Shown: positions 7,008 to 15,791 of the stretch, piece by piece
Layout: every line of letters begins with the position of its first letter
How positions within the stretch are numbered: position 1 is the stretch's first letter
From: Dorea sp. 5-2
GTDB lineage: Bacteria > Bacillota > Clostridia > Lachnospirales > Lachnospiraceae
Assembly: GCF_000403455.2 (NCBI RefSeq)
Contig: NZ_KE159717.1
Coordinates: forward strand, 79,127 to 143,126
Direction of reading: 5' to 3'
Length of the DNA stretch: 64,000 nucleotides
The notes under the pieces: generated by a model
Told to the model about the DNA's origin: nothing
Database searches by the model: none
What the model saw: only the letters and a program-made list of their open reading frames with translations
Made by a program: the position numbers and the translations under genes

Positions 7008-8154
7008 AACGCCTATTTTTGCCTTGAAACTTGCAACTTTTGTAATTGCGTTAGGATATAGCCTTATTATTCCGGTTATGCCGTTTTACATGAAAAATCT
7101 CGGAGCGGGTGGCAAAGAACTTGGCTGGCTCACGGCCATATATGCGCTGACGCAAACATTGTGCGCCCCGTTTTGGGGAGTGCTGTCCGACCGAATCGGC
7201 AGAAAGCCGATTATCAGCATTGGCATGTTAGGCTATACAATTAGTTTATTGCTGTTTGGCTTGGCCTCCTCTTTTTGGACACTGTTTATCGCCCGTGCTT
7301 TATCTGGTGTTTTGTCATCTGCTACGTCAGTTGCGTCCCTGGCCTATGTGGGTGATTCCAGCACAGAGGACGAACGAAGCAAGAATATGGGCCAGCTTGG
7401 GGCTGCAATGAGTATAGGTGTCATGTTAGGACCGTTGTTTGGCGGTATTCTGGCTGGCTATTCACTTGCACTTCCATTCTTTACAGGAGCCGGAATTTCA
7501 TTTATTGCATTTCTACTCATAGTAACAGTTTTGCCAGAGTCCATAGAGAAGTCAGGTTATCCGCACAAAAAAGATTCTTTTGATTTTTTAGCCCTGAAAA
7601 GCATGCTGCTTGGCCCCGCAGGAGTTATTCTGATCCTTATTTTTATCGTAAACTTCTGTCAAACCGGTTTGCAGGGGATTACGGGGCTGTATGTCGTTGA
7701 CAAGTTTGGATTTACCACCGGGCAAGTTGGTGTTGTTTGGATGGTGGTAGCAGGTGTTTTAATTGTAGTACAGGGTTTTTTTACCGGCCCTTTGGAAAAT
7801 AAAATGGGCGATAAGCTACTAATACTGATAGGCATATTTTGTAAAGCAATGGTTGCCTTTGCTATGGTATTAACCTCTGGATTTATCAGTGTACTTGTTA
7901 TTTTCGGTCTATTTGCAGTATCTTCCGCCTTAACAGTACCCACGCTAAACGCAAGCCTTTCCAAGGAGGCCAATCAGCGCAAAGGAATACTCATGGGCTT
8001 TGCCAGCACCGCCGGAAATCTTAGTAAAGTCATTGCCCCTCTGCTGGCTGGGTATCTGTATGAGCGTAGTATTGAATTGCCTAATATCACCATGGGAGCG
8101 ATAGCGCTGATTGGAACAATTATATGTTTTATCTGGAAAAAGACTGTGCGGTGA
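7000..8154 (+). CDS. MFS drug exporter (DHA1-like)
   Basis: 384 residues with about 12 hydrophobic segments. Motif A appears as GVLSDRIGRKP in the loop between helices 2 and 3, and GAAMSIGVMLGPLFGG resembles motif C of drug:H+ antiporters. It would sit in the cytoplasmic membrane and export small molecules. It overlaps the end of the phosphotransferase-like gene and shares the TetR operon. The substrate is not readable. TetA- or Bcr-like pumps are the nearest class. Confidence 0.87.
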   Translation: MNKTPIFALKLATFVIALGYSLIIPVMPFYMKNLGAGGKELGWLTAIYALTQTLCAPFWGVLSDRIGRKPIISIGMLGYTISLLLFGLASSFWTLFIARALSGVLSSATSVASLAYVGDSSTEDERSKNMGQLGAAMSIGVMLGPLFGGILAGYSLALPFFTGAGISFIAFLLIVTVLPESIEKSGYPHKKDSFDFLALKSMLLGPAGVILILIFIVNFCQTGLQGITGLYVVDKFGFTTGQVGVVWMVVAGVLIVVQGFFTGPLENKMGDKLLILIGIFCKAMVAFAMVLTSGFISVLVIFGLFAVSSALTVPTLNASLSKEANQRKGILMGFASTAGNLSKVIAPLLAGYLYERSIELPNITMGAIALIGTIICFIWKKTVR

Positions 8155-8266
8155 GCTAACATTTTAATGAATCGGGGTTTGTTATACTTGTTTTAGAAAC
8201 GGAAAACTTTTAGTATACAGTCGAAATGAAAGCACAAATACCCATACTGACAGAGGGGGTGATTAC

Positions 8267-8328
8267 ATGGGAAATTAGCTGTATTTGATATATCTGAACC
8301 GGGCGGTATAATTGCAGAAAAGCTGCTC
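8267..8328 (+). promoter_or_regulatory. Conserved start/slippery leader, copy 2
   Basis: Same layout as at 2929: a G-rich ribosome site, then ATG-GGA-AAT-TAG with the heptamer G GGA AAT, then an open -1 frame of 20 codons ending at the ATG of 8329. Differences from copy 1 in the 20 codons are minimal (one Ser to Gly). Confidence 0.55.
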
Positions 8329-8772
8329 ATGCTGTTAAGCGCCCGTCAGCGTCAGGAATTGTTAAGCTATCTTTTCAATTCCCAAAAACAACAAGATAAT
8401 CTGGCCGACAGCCCATGCGTCATTTCCGAAACTTATAAAGTGCAAACAACTATTGATGAACCGTTTACAGAGATTCAAGTGGGCGATTTATATTTCTGCC
8501 AGGAACAACGGCTTGTATGCATTAGCGAGCAGGTAATTGAATTAACCGCTAAAGAATTTGACATTCTTGCTTTGTTAATCACTCACCCGAAACGGGTATT
8601 TACTTATGAGGTGATTATGGAATTGATCTGGAATGAGGATTCTTCCTACTACTCTCGTAAAGCAGTCAACAACCATGTGAGCAATCTGCGGAAGAAGTTG
8701 AAAGTTACGCAGGATTTCCCGGACTACATCAAAAGCGTTGTCGGCGTTGGTTATAAATTTGAAGTGCCGTAA
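8329..8772 (+). CDS. PhoB/OmpR-type winged-helix regulator, copy 2
   Basis: 147 residues, differing from copy 1 by only a handful of substitutions (for example SYLFNSQKQQD against NYLFHSQKQQN). It has the same winged-helix domain and no receiver. The 5' extension at 8267-8328 is preserved. It separates the TetR-MFS operon from the vanR/vanX scar. The function is probably redundant with copies 1 and 3. Confidence 0.85.
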   Translation: MLLSARQRQELLSYLFNSQKQQDNLADSPCVISETYKVQTTIDEPFTEIQVGDLYFCQEQRLVCISEQVIELTAKEFDILALLITHPKRVFTYEVIMELIWNEDSSYYSRKAVNNHVSNLRKKLKVTQDFPDYIKSVVGVGYKFEVP

Positions 8773-8977
8773 TTTAAACTATGAAATCAGACGGCAGTTG
8801 AATGTGTTTAAGGTGTGGCTGCCGTAGCTATCTGCTTCGCTTAATGTAGGTAATCGTCAAGATTAGAAGTAAGCTCCCTTGCCGATTATCTGTAATTATG
8901 CTACCATCGGCTGATAATTTGATAGCATTTTTGCGCATAATAAAGATAGATTGATCGAAGCAGTAAGGAGTAATGCA

Positions 8978-9115
8978 ATGAATGAAAAAATTTTAGTGGG
9001 TGATGACGAAAAAGAGTTGGCTGATTTAGTGGAAGTCTATCTGAAAAACGATGGATATACCGTTTATAAATTTTATAATGGCACGGATGCGTTAAAGGGA
9101 ACCGGGATGTTCTAA
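8978..9115 (+). pseudogene. vanR-like response regulator, N-terminal fragment
   Basis: The ATG follows AAGGAG and begins MNEKILVGDDEKELADLVEV, the receiver start of VanR-type regulators, continuing through YLKNDGYTVYKFYNGTDALK. After about 42 codons the frame hits a foreign junction and stops. The phospho-acceptor Asp and the whole effector domain are gone. The next bases encode the end of a VanX-like dipeptidase in another frame, so an internal deletion seems to have joined the two ends of a van-type cluster. Confidence 0.8.
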
Positions 9116-9228
9116 GGCATATCATGGAAAGCAGCGGATTTGAAGTCTACTGTAACGAGTGGTGGCATTATGTCCTGGCAGATGAACCGTACCCTGATAC
9201 ATATTTCAATTTCGCATTTCATGACTAA
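9100..9228 (+). pseudogene. vanX-like D-Ala-D-Ala dipeptidase, C-terminal fragment
   Basis: Read from 9100, the sequence gives 42 codons ending in a stop at 9226-9228. They match the C-terminus of VanX: HIMESSGFEVYCNEWWHYVL then ADEPYPDTYFNF. The EWWH motif holds a catalytic Glu and a zinc-binding His of this M15 peptidase. No start codon or N-terminal part remains. VanX normally hydrolyses D-Ala-D-Ala in the cytoplasm so that altered peptidoglycan precursors dominate. This piece cannot function. Confidence 0.85.
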
Positions 9229-9262
9229 CTGAACTGGTATACTGATGATATTCGTCATTTCT

Positions 9263-9303
9263 AAACGAAAAGCGGAGAGTGATTTTCTCTCCGCTTTTCG
9301 TTT
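9263..9303. terminator. Strong hairpin between convergent regions
   Basis: AAACGAAAAGCGGAGAG (9263-9279) and CTCTCCGCTTTTCGTTT (9287-9303) form a perfect 17-bp stem with a 7-base loop. It lies between the vanX relic (plus) and the DUF6440 gene (minus) and may serve both strands. Confidence 0.75.
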
Positions 9304-9311
9304 CGATTACT

Positions 9312-9479
9312 TTATTTTGTCACGAGGGGCTTTCCGTCTTTGTCAACTAATGGGCAAATACCCCCGCCCGTTCCAAACTTTGCGACAAGGTAATTAACAC
9401 CGGTTTCTTTATCTACTACCACATAAAAGCCCTTAACGCTTCCCTCGGTTTCTGTAATTTCAAATCTCTTGCTTTCCAT
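9312..9479 (-). CDS. DUF6440 family small protein
   Basis: A 55-residue ORF, ATG at 9479, preceded by GGAGG on the minus strand. The core GFYVVVDKETGVNYLVAKFG followed by GGGICPLVDKDGKPLV fits the small DUF6440 family of unknown function. It lies 27 bases downstream of the ABC permease gene and probably ends that operon, just before the hairpin at 9263-9303. Confidence 0.75.
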   Translation of the reverse strand: MESKRFEITETEGSVKGFYVVVDKETGVNYLVAKFGTGGGICPLVDKDGKPLVTK

Positions 9480-9506
9480 AAAAAATGCCTCCTGTATAGG
9501 TTAAAA

Positions 9507-10154
9507 TCAAAGTTCCTGTCTTGAAAAGATATGATAACTGATTTGGTACATTACATAGCACCATGCCAATGCAAAGAGCGGAGAACAGCACAGAAGGATA
9601 AACACAAGCTGGTCTGTCAATTCAACTCCCAGTATGGTAAGAAGCTGGTATATCCCAAAACAAATCCCTGCCGGAATGAGGAATGATACTAACAGCAGCA
9701 CACGGCCTTTTTCGGCTCCGAATTTGAACACAAGAGGGATTGACATACTTCCAAAGATCAGGGAGATCACCCATGCTGCCAAAGCCAAAAATAACAGCTC
9801 TCCAATTCCCGCGAAGTCAAAAGTGATTTTTCTCATAGCAAATCCACTGATGGAACCAATCACCAGACCAAACAGGCTGCCGACAGCACAAAAGATTGCT
9901 AATACAACAAATTTCCCGACCACTAATTCCTTCTTTGAAACAGGCATTATCATGGCATATCGCGTCCATTTGGAATTGTCATCAAAAGAAAAGGTTGTTA
10001 CAATCATCATGCTGCACAAAATTGCACATACAAATATATATCCCTCTACGTCGGAAAATGGGATAAGCGCAACGGCAAAAACCACGAGAATGAACAGCAT
10101 GGATTTCGCATTGTAGCCGATATTGAATAAATCTTTCAAAATAAGGCTTTTCAT
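9507..10154 (-). CDS. ABC-2 type transporter permease
   Basis: 215 residues with about six membrane segments, ABC-2 permease class. It begins MKSLILKDLFNIGYNAKSML, the usual start of permeases paired with YtrB/BcrA-type ATPases. It starts 5 bases after its ATPase, with which it would form a membrane exporter. The operon order on the minus strand is GntR regulator, ATPase, permease, DUF6440. The likely substrate class is cell-envelope-active peptides, by analogy with GntR(YtrA)-ABC operons. Confidence 0.82.
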   Translation of the reverse strand: MKSLILKDLFNIGYNAKSMLFILVVFAVALIPFSDVEGYIFVCAILCSMMIVTTFSFDDNSKWTRYAMIMPVSKKELVVGKFVVLAIFCAVGSLFGLVIGSISGFAMRKITFDFAGIGELLFLALAAWVISLIFGSMSIPLVFKFGAEKGRVLLLVSFLIPAGICFGIYQLLTILGVELTDQLVFILLCCSPLFALAWCYVMYQISYHIFSRQEL

Positions 10155-10159
10155 CTGGC

Positions 10160-11011
10160 TTACTCTCCTTTCACATACAGCAGCAGAATATCGTCGATTG
10201 TTGCGTCGTCCACTACTGCATTTTTATATTTTCTTCTGGCTTTTCCTTTATCTGCTACAAGCACATTCCATTGGTAATCATCTTTTCGGTATGCCAAAAT
10301 CTCATCTTTATCGAGCTGATCTAACATTGCAGCTCCACAACGGATAATACCATAGTGGTAACGAAGTTCGTCTTTTGTTTTACAAAAAAGCACTTTACCC
10401 TGATGGATAAAAGTAATGTAATCTGCAACCTTCTCTAAATCGGTTGTGATATGGGACGACATCAAAATGGAGTGGTTTTCGTCCTGCACAAAATCAAGAA
10501 ATACGTCAAGAATATCATCCCGCATCACAGGGTCAAGACCGCTGGTAGCTTCATCTAAAATCAGCAGCTTTGGCTTATGGGAAAGCGCAACGGCTATACA
10601 CAATTTCATTTTCATTCCTTTGGAGAGTGTTTTAATCTCTTTATCTGATGGAAGCTGAAAGCGATTCAGAAAACCCTGATATAAATATTCGTCCCACTGT
10701 TTATAGGCGGCACTTGAGATTTTTCCGACTTTGGCAGGAGTCAAAGTGTCATAAAAATTGATGTCGTCGAAAACAACACCTATATCCTCTTTAAGCTGAC
10801 TTGATGAGGATAATTCCTGTCCCCAAAAAGTAACTGTACCATCGTCTTTATGGATAAGGTCAAGAATTGCATTGATCGTTGTACTTTTTCCGGCTCCATT
10901 TTCGCCAATAAGCCCCATGATAGTTCCTTTGGGAACAGAGAACGAAACATGGTCTAACATAAAACCGACGTACTGTTTTGTCAGATTTTCAACCTGTAAA
11001 ATAGCGTCCAT
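10160..11011 (-). CDS. ABC transporter ATP-binding protein
   Basis: 283 residues from the ATG at 11011, which follows GAGGAGG. A GTG at 11017 overlapping the GntR stop is a less likely start. Walker A is GENGAGKST, the signature LSKGMKMKL and Walker B LLILDEATSGLD (DEAT in place of the common DEPT). It supplies the ATPase for the permease at 9507-10154. The start overlaps the GntR stop region, so translation is probably coupled. Confidence 0.88.
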   Translation of the reverse strand: MDAILQVENLTKQYVGFMLDHVSFSVPKGTIMGLIGENGAGKSTTINAILDLIHKDDGTVTFWGQELSSSSQLKEDIGVVFDDINFYDTLTPAKVGKISSAAYKQWDEYLYQGFLNRFQLPSDKEIKTLSKGMKMKLCIAVALSHKPKLLILDEATSGLDPVMRDDILDVFLDFVQDENHSILMSSHITTDLEKVADYITFIHQGKVLFCKTKDELRYHYGIIRCGAAMLDQLDKDEILAYRKDDYQWNVLVADKGKARRKYKNAVVDDATIDDILLLYVKGE

Positions 11012-11013
11012 AG

Positions 11014-11391
11014 TCACTCCTCCTCTTGATAAAAAAGCGATAAAAGCTCAATCAGTTTTTTCAACGATATACCGCTTGTTCGTCCAATATCAGCGGCTTC
11101 CTGTAAATGTTCCTCTGCTAATCGCTGCTGTTCCTCTTGATAAAAGTCCTTATTCTGTGCCGATACAAAACTTCCTCTGCCGATAGTTGTTTCAATAAAT
11201 CCGTCCCTTTGTAAATCCTCATACGCTTTTTGAACGGTAATCACGCTTACATGGATAGATTTTGCCAACGCCCGCATAGAGGGAATAGGGTCGCCTGTTT
11301 GTAATTCTCCGCTCATAATCAGGGCTTTTATCTGCGAAGTTATCTGCTCATATATCGGCTTGCTCGTATTGCTGCTTATGATAATTTCCAC
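11014..11391 (-). CDS. GntR-family (YtrA-like) regulator
   Basis: 125 residues from GTG at 11391, which follows AGGAGG. The longer open frame to 11445 has no ribosome site and runs through the promoter region. The N-terminal winged helix shows PIYEQITSQIKALIMSGEL, PSMRALAKSIHVSVITVQKA and YEDLQRDGFIETTIGRGSFV. The short C-terminus of ~50 residues is typical of the YtrA subfamily, which controls ABC operons. It is the first gene of the operon and probably autorepresses through the dyad at 11425-11434. Confidence 0.87.
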   Translation of the reverse strand: MEIIISSNTSKPIYEQITSQIKALIMSGELQTGDPIPSMRALAKSIHVSVITVQKAYEDLQRDGFIETTIGRGSFVSAQNKDFYQEEQQRLAEEHLQEAADIGRTSGISLKKLIELLSLFYQEEE

Positions 11392-11424
11392 AATGTCCCT
11401 CCTATGTCCATTATTGTGCTTATC

Positions 11425-11463
11425 GTACAAGTACATTATATTCATTTAAAACGGGTTTGTCAA
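11425..11463 (-). promoter_or_regulatory. Promoter of the GntR-ABC operon with operator dyad
   Basis: On the minus strand TTGACA (11458-11463) and TATAAT (11435-11440) are separated by exactly 17 bases. Immediately downstream the palindrome GTACTTGTAC (11425-11434) covers the expected transcription start. This suits repression by the YtrA-like product. Confidence 0.8.
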
Positions 11464-11715
11464 GAGGAGGGGCTGTGTATATATAGAAGATACTAAATCT
11501 CCTTACATCGTTGTCCGTGGTTCGGCGAGGCTCGCAAAATGCCATGAGTGGGCATTTTGCTGCGGATATGGATTGCACAGTGAGTACACAGTCCCACCGT
11601 GAGGATTCGATATTCTCACAGCAATATGGTATGTATTTATAGCTATTGACTTTCTGCTTGCAATAAGCTATAATATAACTATAAATTCAAATCAGTCATA
11701 TAGAAGGCGTGATGT
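11464..11715. other. Divergent intergenic region with hairpin
   Basis: No gene. It contains an inverted repeat GCAAAATGCC/GGCATTTTGC (11534-11543 and 11551-11560) and, at the right, the promoter of the hydrolase gene. Confidence 0.5.
11646..11674 (+). promoter_or_regulatory. Promoter of the hydrolase gene
   Basis: TTGACT (11646-11651), a 17-base spacer and TATAAT (11669-11674), 41 bases before the hydrolase start. A GTCATAT half-site follows at about 11694, matching the arms of the palindrome at 13290-13316, so the neighbouring TetR protein may act here too. Confidence 0.7.
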
Positions 11716-12573
11716 ATGTATAAAGAAGTTGGCATTTCTTCAAATAATGTTCCGATAACACTTTCTATTTGGTATACAGAAAGAAGTAGTCCTACCATTG
11801 TTTTTTTGCCGGGTACTATGTCACACCCTCTCATGTATGAGAATTTTCTATGTGGATTGAGCGAAAGAGGGTTTAATATAATAGGTGTTCACTATCTTTC
11901 ACACGGAAAAAGCCCTAAAATCAAAAAAAATTATATAATGGAAAATATGTTGCATAATGTATATGACGCAACAACTTACGGAATAGAAAATTTCGGTGAA
12001 AACATAGCTGTCATGGGTTCCAGTCAAGGCGGGATTTTAGCTGCAATGGCGGCGGGGAGGGACACAAGGTTAAAAGCCGTTTTTCCACATAATATCATGC
12101 TGACTACATTAAAAGAAACTGTGAGCTTAACAAAATATCCCGCATGGTCGCACCGTTTTATGGGGCTGATACAGTGGGGCTTTCGTGTAGGTGGAAAATT
12201 GCTGCCTAACTACAAGGTTCCAGGAGACGCTTATTTAGACTATGACAGAGTATTTTATAGTGAACAGGCAAAACAAGATTGTTTAAATGACCCTATGCTT
12301 TTATCCTATTATCCTTTAAGATTTGTCGGCAGCTTATTTAATGCTGACTTATCGTGCCTGGAGAATGGGGCTATACAATGTCCTGTTATTTTAATTACTG
12401 CCAAAGGCGACCCACTTTTTAACTTTGATTATACCAACAAAGTATTTGATTTAATTCATGTACCGCAAAAGGAATTACTTGCTTTAGAGCTTAATCGTCA
12501 CATGATTTTTAATGAGGATACGGACACTACAATAAACGCATTGGAACCTACATTGCATAAATATCTCGGATAG
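11716..12573 (+). CDS. Alpha/beta hydrolase
   Basis: 285 residues. The nucleophile elbow is GSSQGG (about residues 101-106), the oxyanion region lies near FLPGTMSHP, and the ending NRHMIFNED offers the catalytic His, with an acid probably in AKGDPLFNF. There is no signal peptide, so it is cytoplasmic. The substrate is unknown. It precedes a TetR gene and an ABC export operon and may detoxify or modify the same class of molecule; that link rests on proximity alone. Confidence 0.8.
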   Translation: MYKEVGISSNNVPITLSIWYTERSSPTIVFLPGTMSHPLMYENFLCGLSERGFNIIGVHYLSHGKSPKIKKNYIMENMLHNVYDATTYGIENFGENIAVMGSSQGGILAAMAAGRDTRLKAVFPHNIMLTTLKETVSLTKYPAWSHRFMGLIQWGFRVGGKLLPNYKVPGDAYLDYDRVFYSEQAKQDCLNDPMLLSYYPLRFVGSLFNADLSCLENGAIQCPVILITAKGDPLFNFDYTNKVFDLIHVPQKELLALELNRHMIFNEDTDTTINALEPTLHKYLG

Positions 12574-12651
12574 TATATTGATAATATGAGCAGTGAATGT
12601 TATACTTTTCATGACGATACTAACAATTTAGTCATAAGGGGGTTATAAAAA

Positions 12652-13233
12652 TTGCCACGATTTACAGAACAAGAGAAAGAAATCATCAGCAATAAACTTT
12701 TGATAGAGGGAGAAAAGCTGTTTGCATTACACGGTTTGAAAAAAGTAACGGTTGATGATCTAGTGGCCTCCGTAAACATATCAAAGGGATCTTTCTATGC
12801 TTTTTATCCCAGTAAAGAACACCTATATGTGGAAATCAATTTTCGCTTACAAAAAGAGCTATTTGCAAGTATAGAAGCAACAATTAAAAAGAAAAAATAT
12901 AAGAACCATAGAGATTTAGCAAAGGACGTTATTATGTTAAGTTTAACGGGTTTGATTACTTCACCTATTCTTTCGCAGATTGACTTATCTATATTGGACT
13001 ATCTGCAAAGAAAATTATCACCAGATATTTTTGAAAGCCATATGCACAATGATATTCGTATATTGGAGATACTGGAAAGTTTAGGAGTTGTATTTTTGGT
13101 CCCGCATACGGTTCTTATAAAATCTTTATATTCTGTTTTATCCTGCATGGAACAATTCAAAGAGGATAAAGAACTTGAAAAGATACAAAATCTTTTAGTA
13201 AATGGTATTGTGCAGCAAGTAGTAGCCGATTAA
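12652..13233 (+). CDS. TetR-family regulator
   Basis: 193 residues from a TTG start behind AAGGGGG. Helix-turn-helix: LFALHGLKKVTVDDLVASVN and ISKGSFYAFYPSKEHLYVE. The C-terminal ligand domain is not recognisable further. It is followed by a strong terminator, and then the ABC operon begins behind a palindrome (13290-13316) that is a likely operator for this protein. Confidence 0.85.
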   Translation: MPRFTEQEKEIISNKLLIEGEKLFALHGLKKVTVDDLVASVNISKGSFYAFYPSKEHLYVEINFRLQKELFASIEATIKKKKYKNHRDLAKDVIMLSLTGLITSPILSQIDLSILDYLQRKLSPDIFESHMHNDIRILEILESLGVVFLVPHTVLIKSLYSVLSCMEQFKEDKELEKIQNLLVNGIVQQVVAD

Positions 13234-13281
13234 AATTTTTTGTTTGGTTATTTAATAGCAAGATAGCCAAACAAAATTTTT
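13232..13281 (+). terminator. Terminator after the TetR gene
   Basis: An A/T-rich stem of about 15 pairs: AAAATTTTTTGTTTGG (from 13232) against CCAAACAAAATTTTT (to 13281). It overlaps the TetR stop codon and carries U tracts on both strands. Confidence 0.7.
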
Positions 13282-13289
13282 ACAATTTA

Positions 13290-13316
13290 TATGACTATAT
13301 TTTCAAATATGTCATA
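13290..13316 (+). promoter_or_regulatory. Near-perfect 27-bp palindrome before the ABC operon
   Basis: Outer arms TATGAC (13290-13295) and GTCATA (13311-13316) surround inner arms ATATTT/AAATAT. It lies 21 bases before the ABC start and next to the TetR gene, the expected place and shape of a TetR operator. Confidence 0.6.
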
Positions 13317-13337
13317 TCGTATAAGGAGGACACCATA

Positions 13338-14183
13338 ATGATTGATGTAAAAAAACTGTATTTCAGCTATACTGAAAAGCCCTTTGTTGAAGATGTGAGT
13401 TTCCATGTTGGGAGGGGAGAAATTTTCGGCTTTTTAGGACCCTCTGGAGCCGGGAAGTCAACCATACAAAAAGTATTGACTGGGCTTAATACAAAATATA
13501 AAGGCAGCGTAAAAGTTGCAGGTATTGAAATAAAGGAACGTACAAATCGGTTTTATGAGAATATCGGTGTGGACTTTGAATTTTCTACCTGTTATGAGAA
13601 ATTTACGGCACGACAAAACCTCGCCTATTTCGCTTCGCTGTATGAAAAGCAGCCCCGGTCTATTGACGAATTATTACATATGGTAGGCTTGGAAAATGAC
13701 GGGGATAAAAAGGTTTCCGACTTTTCCAAAGGTATGCGCTCCCGCTTGAATTTTATCAAAGCGTTAATCCACGACCCAGATATATTATTTCTTGATGAAC
13801 CGACAAGCGGTCTTGACCCTACGAATAATCGTTTGATGAAAGACATTATTCTTGCAGAGAAAAAGCGCGGAAAAACTGTCATAATCACAACTCACAATAT
13901 GTTTGACGCAACAGAACTATGTGATCAAGTGGCTTTTATCGTTGCAGGAAAGGTTAGTGCATTGGATAGCCCGCATAATTTAATTATGTCAAGGGGAGCT
14001 GCAAAAATTCAATATACCTATTTTGACAATGGAGAAAAAACAGGGGAATGTCTGCTTGACAGAACCGTAGAAGATATGACTTTGAAAAGTTTAATTGCCG
14101 AAAACCGTCTGCTTTCTATTCACAGTAGTGAGCCTACACTAAATGATATTTTTGTTGATATTACGGGGAGGACACTTCAATGA
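13338..14183 (+). CDS. ABC transporter ATP-binding protein
   Basis: 281 residues. Walker A GPSGAGKST, signature FSKGMRSRL, Walker B ILFLDEPTSGLDP and the H-loop IITTHNMFDA are all present. The start follows AAGGAGG. It is ATGA-coupled to the first of two permeases, giving an exporter with one ATPase type and two membrane subunits, as in fluoroquinolone- or bacitracin-type ABC exporters. It is probably induced when the TetR protein upstream binds a ligand. Confidence 0.88.
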   Translation: MIDVKKLYFSYTEKPFVEDVSFHVGRGEIFGFLGPSGAGKSTIQKVLTGLNTKYKGSVKVAGIEIKERTNRFYENIGVDFEFSTCYEKFTARQNLAYFASLYEKQPRSIDELLHMVGLENDGDKKVSDFSKGMRSRLNFIKALIHDPDILFLDEPTSGLDPTNNRLMKDIILAEKKRGKTVIITTHNMFDATELCDQVAFIVAGKVSALDSPHNLIMSRGAAKIQYTYFDNGEKTGECLLDRTVEDMTLKSLIAENRLLSIHSSEPTLNDIFVDITGRTLQ

Positions 14184-14863
14184 GATTAGGACGTTTAATC
14201 CGTGGAGATATACATTTCCAATGGAAATATGGTTTCTACTTTATTTACTTTATTTTAACGCTTTTGTATGTATGCGCGATTGCGGCCTTGCCGGAGCATT
14301 GGAAAAAAGATATTGCTGCTATCATGATTTACTCTGACCCGGCAGCTATGGGCTTGTTTTTTATGGGGGCGATTGTACTTTTAGAAAAAAGTCAAAAGGT
14401 ATTAAATGCTATGGTAGTATCACCTGTAAAGATATCGGAATATATACTTTCAAAAATAATCGCGCTGATTGCTATTTCCACAATTATTGCATTGATATTA
14501 GGATTAGTTTCCGGGAGCAATCATTTACTCGGTATCGCCGTTGGAACCGCCTTAACATCGGCAATCTTTACTATGCTCGGCATAATTGCAGCTACAAAAA
14601 TTTCAAACTTGAACCAATTTCTCATTGTAATTATGCCGATAGAAATTGTTTGTTTTGTTCCACCTATTGTTGGTCTATTTGTGGAATTGCCAAAAATATT
14701 TTGCTTTTTCCCGTTTATATCCTGCATGAACCTTATAACCGGAACAAGCTCTTTACTATCATTTGATACGATACTTGTATTTTCTACACTGATTATTCTC
14801 TATATGGTTGCGCGGCATACGGTTGAGCATATGTGGAGAAGTTTAGGGGGTGTAAAGCTATGA
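14180..14863 (+). CDS. ABC permease subunit 1
   Basis: 227 residues, about six hydrophobic segments and no soluble domain. The start overlaps the ATPase stop (ATGA). The pattern of two different ABC-2-like permeases of similar size resembles FQE-type exporter operons. It would form the channel with the next gene product. Confidence 0.82.
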   Translation: MRLGRLIRGDIHFQWKYGFYFIYFILTLLYVCAIAALPEHWKKDIAAIMIYSDPAAMGLFFMGAIVLLEKSQKVLNAMVVSPVKISEYILSKIIALIAISTIIALILGLVSGSNHLLGIAVGTALTSAIFTMLGIIAATKISNLNQFLIVIMPIEIVCFVPPIVGLFVELPKIFCFFPFISCMNLITGTSSLLSFDTILVFSTLIILYMVARHTVEHMWRSLGGVKL

Positions 14864-15558
14864 AAAAGATATTATCCAGTACCATACAGGTATTTAGGCA
14901 AATCAAGAGTGATCCTATGATGTTTGCAGCCTGTTTCACACCGTTTATTATGGGTGCCTTGATTAAGTTTGGTATTCCATTTCTTGAAAGAATAACAGAG
15001 TTTTCTTTGCAAGGGTACTATCCGATTTTTGATTTATTGCTTTCTATCATGGCTCCTGTATTGCTTTGTTTTGCATTTGCCATGATTACGTTAGAGGAAA
15101 TCGATGATAAAGTATCGCGGTACTTTTCAATTACCCCTCTTGGTAAGGCGGGGTATCTCTTTACAAGGTTGGTAGTACCCGCAATTATTTCAGCGGTCAT
15201 TGCTTTTATCGTACTGTTGCTTTTTTCATTAGAAAAGTTGTCCATTGGAATGACAATATGTTTGGCGCTTCTCGGCTCAGTACAGGCAATCATTGTTTCA
15301 CTTATGATTATTACGTTATCAGGTAATAAATTAGAGGGTATGGCTGTAACAAAACTCTCTGCACTTACACTATTAGGTATTCCAGTCCCTTTTTTTGTAA
15401 AGGGTATATTTCAATATGTAGTTGGTTTTCTACCCTCATTTTGGGTGGGAAAAGCAATACAGAACAATGGTTATATAAATTTGCTGATTGCTTTACTCGT
15501 TGCTTCTATATGGTTCTATGTATTGATAAGCAAGTTATTGAAAAAATTAGCTGGTTAG
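14860..15558 (+). CDS. ABC permease subunit 2
   Basis: 232 residues from ATG 14860 (MKKILSSTIQVFRQIKSDPM), which overlaps the previous stop by ATGA. A start 27 bases earlier is possible but has no ribosome site. It has about six membrane segments; the N-terminal SDPMMFAACFTPFI is typical of exporter permeases. It is the partner of the 14180 product. Confidence 0.82.
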   Translation: MKKILSSTIQVFRQIKSDPMMFAACFTPFIMGALIKFGIPFLERITEFSLQGYYPIFDLLLSIMAPVLLCFAFAMITLEEIDDKVSRYFSITPLGKAGYLFTRLVVPAIISAVIAFIVLLLFSLEKLSIGMTICLALLGSVQAIIVSLMIITLSGNKLEGMAVTKLSALTLLGIPVPFFVKGIFQYVVGFLPSFWVGKAIQNNGYINLLIALLVASIWFYVLISKLLKKLAG

Positions 15559-15573
15559 GAGGTGATATATAAT

Positions 15574-15705
15574 ATGGCTTGGTATTGGTGGCTGATACTA
15601 ATTAGTGTTTTAATTGCTATTGGGCTTCTCAAAATTGTAATTATGAAAAAGTATAATGATAAGAAGAATTCAAACAATCGTTCAAAAGATAGTGAGGACA
15701 ATTAA
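15574..15705 (+). CDS. Small single-span membrane protein
   Basis: 43 codons behind AGGAGGTGATATATA, a near-consensus ribosome site. Residues 2-24 are hydrophobic (MAWYWWLILISVLIAIGLL), followed by a very polar Lys/Asn/Ser/Asp tail. It is 15 bases after the permease and therefore part of the ABC operon. It may be an accessory subunit; no family recognised. Confidence 0.65.
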   Translation: MAWYWWLILISVLIAIGLLKIVIMKKYNDKKNSNNRSKDSEDN

Positions 15706-15791
15706 GGCTAACTTTTAAAAGGCAGTAAAATTTGGGTATTCGATTGAAACGACGAAATAAATGCCTATACTGGCGGAAGGGATGTGACGAT

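Noticed and set aside
9263..9303. Insertion sequence inverted repeat
   Set aside because: The perfect 17-bp stem has a 7-base loop and stands between convergent genes, which fits a terminator better than a transposon end.
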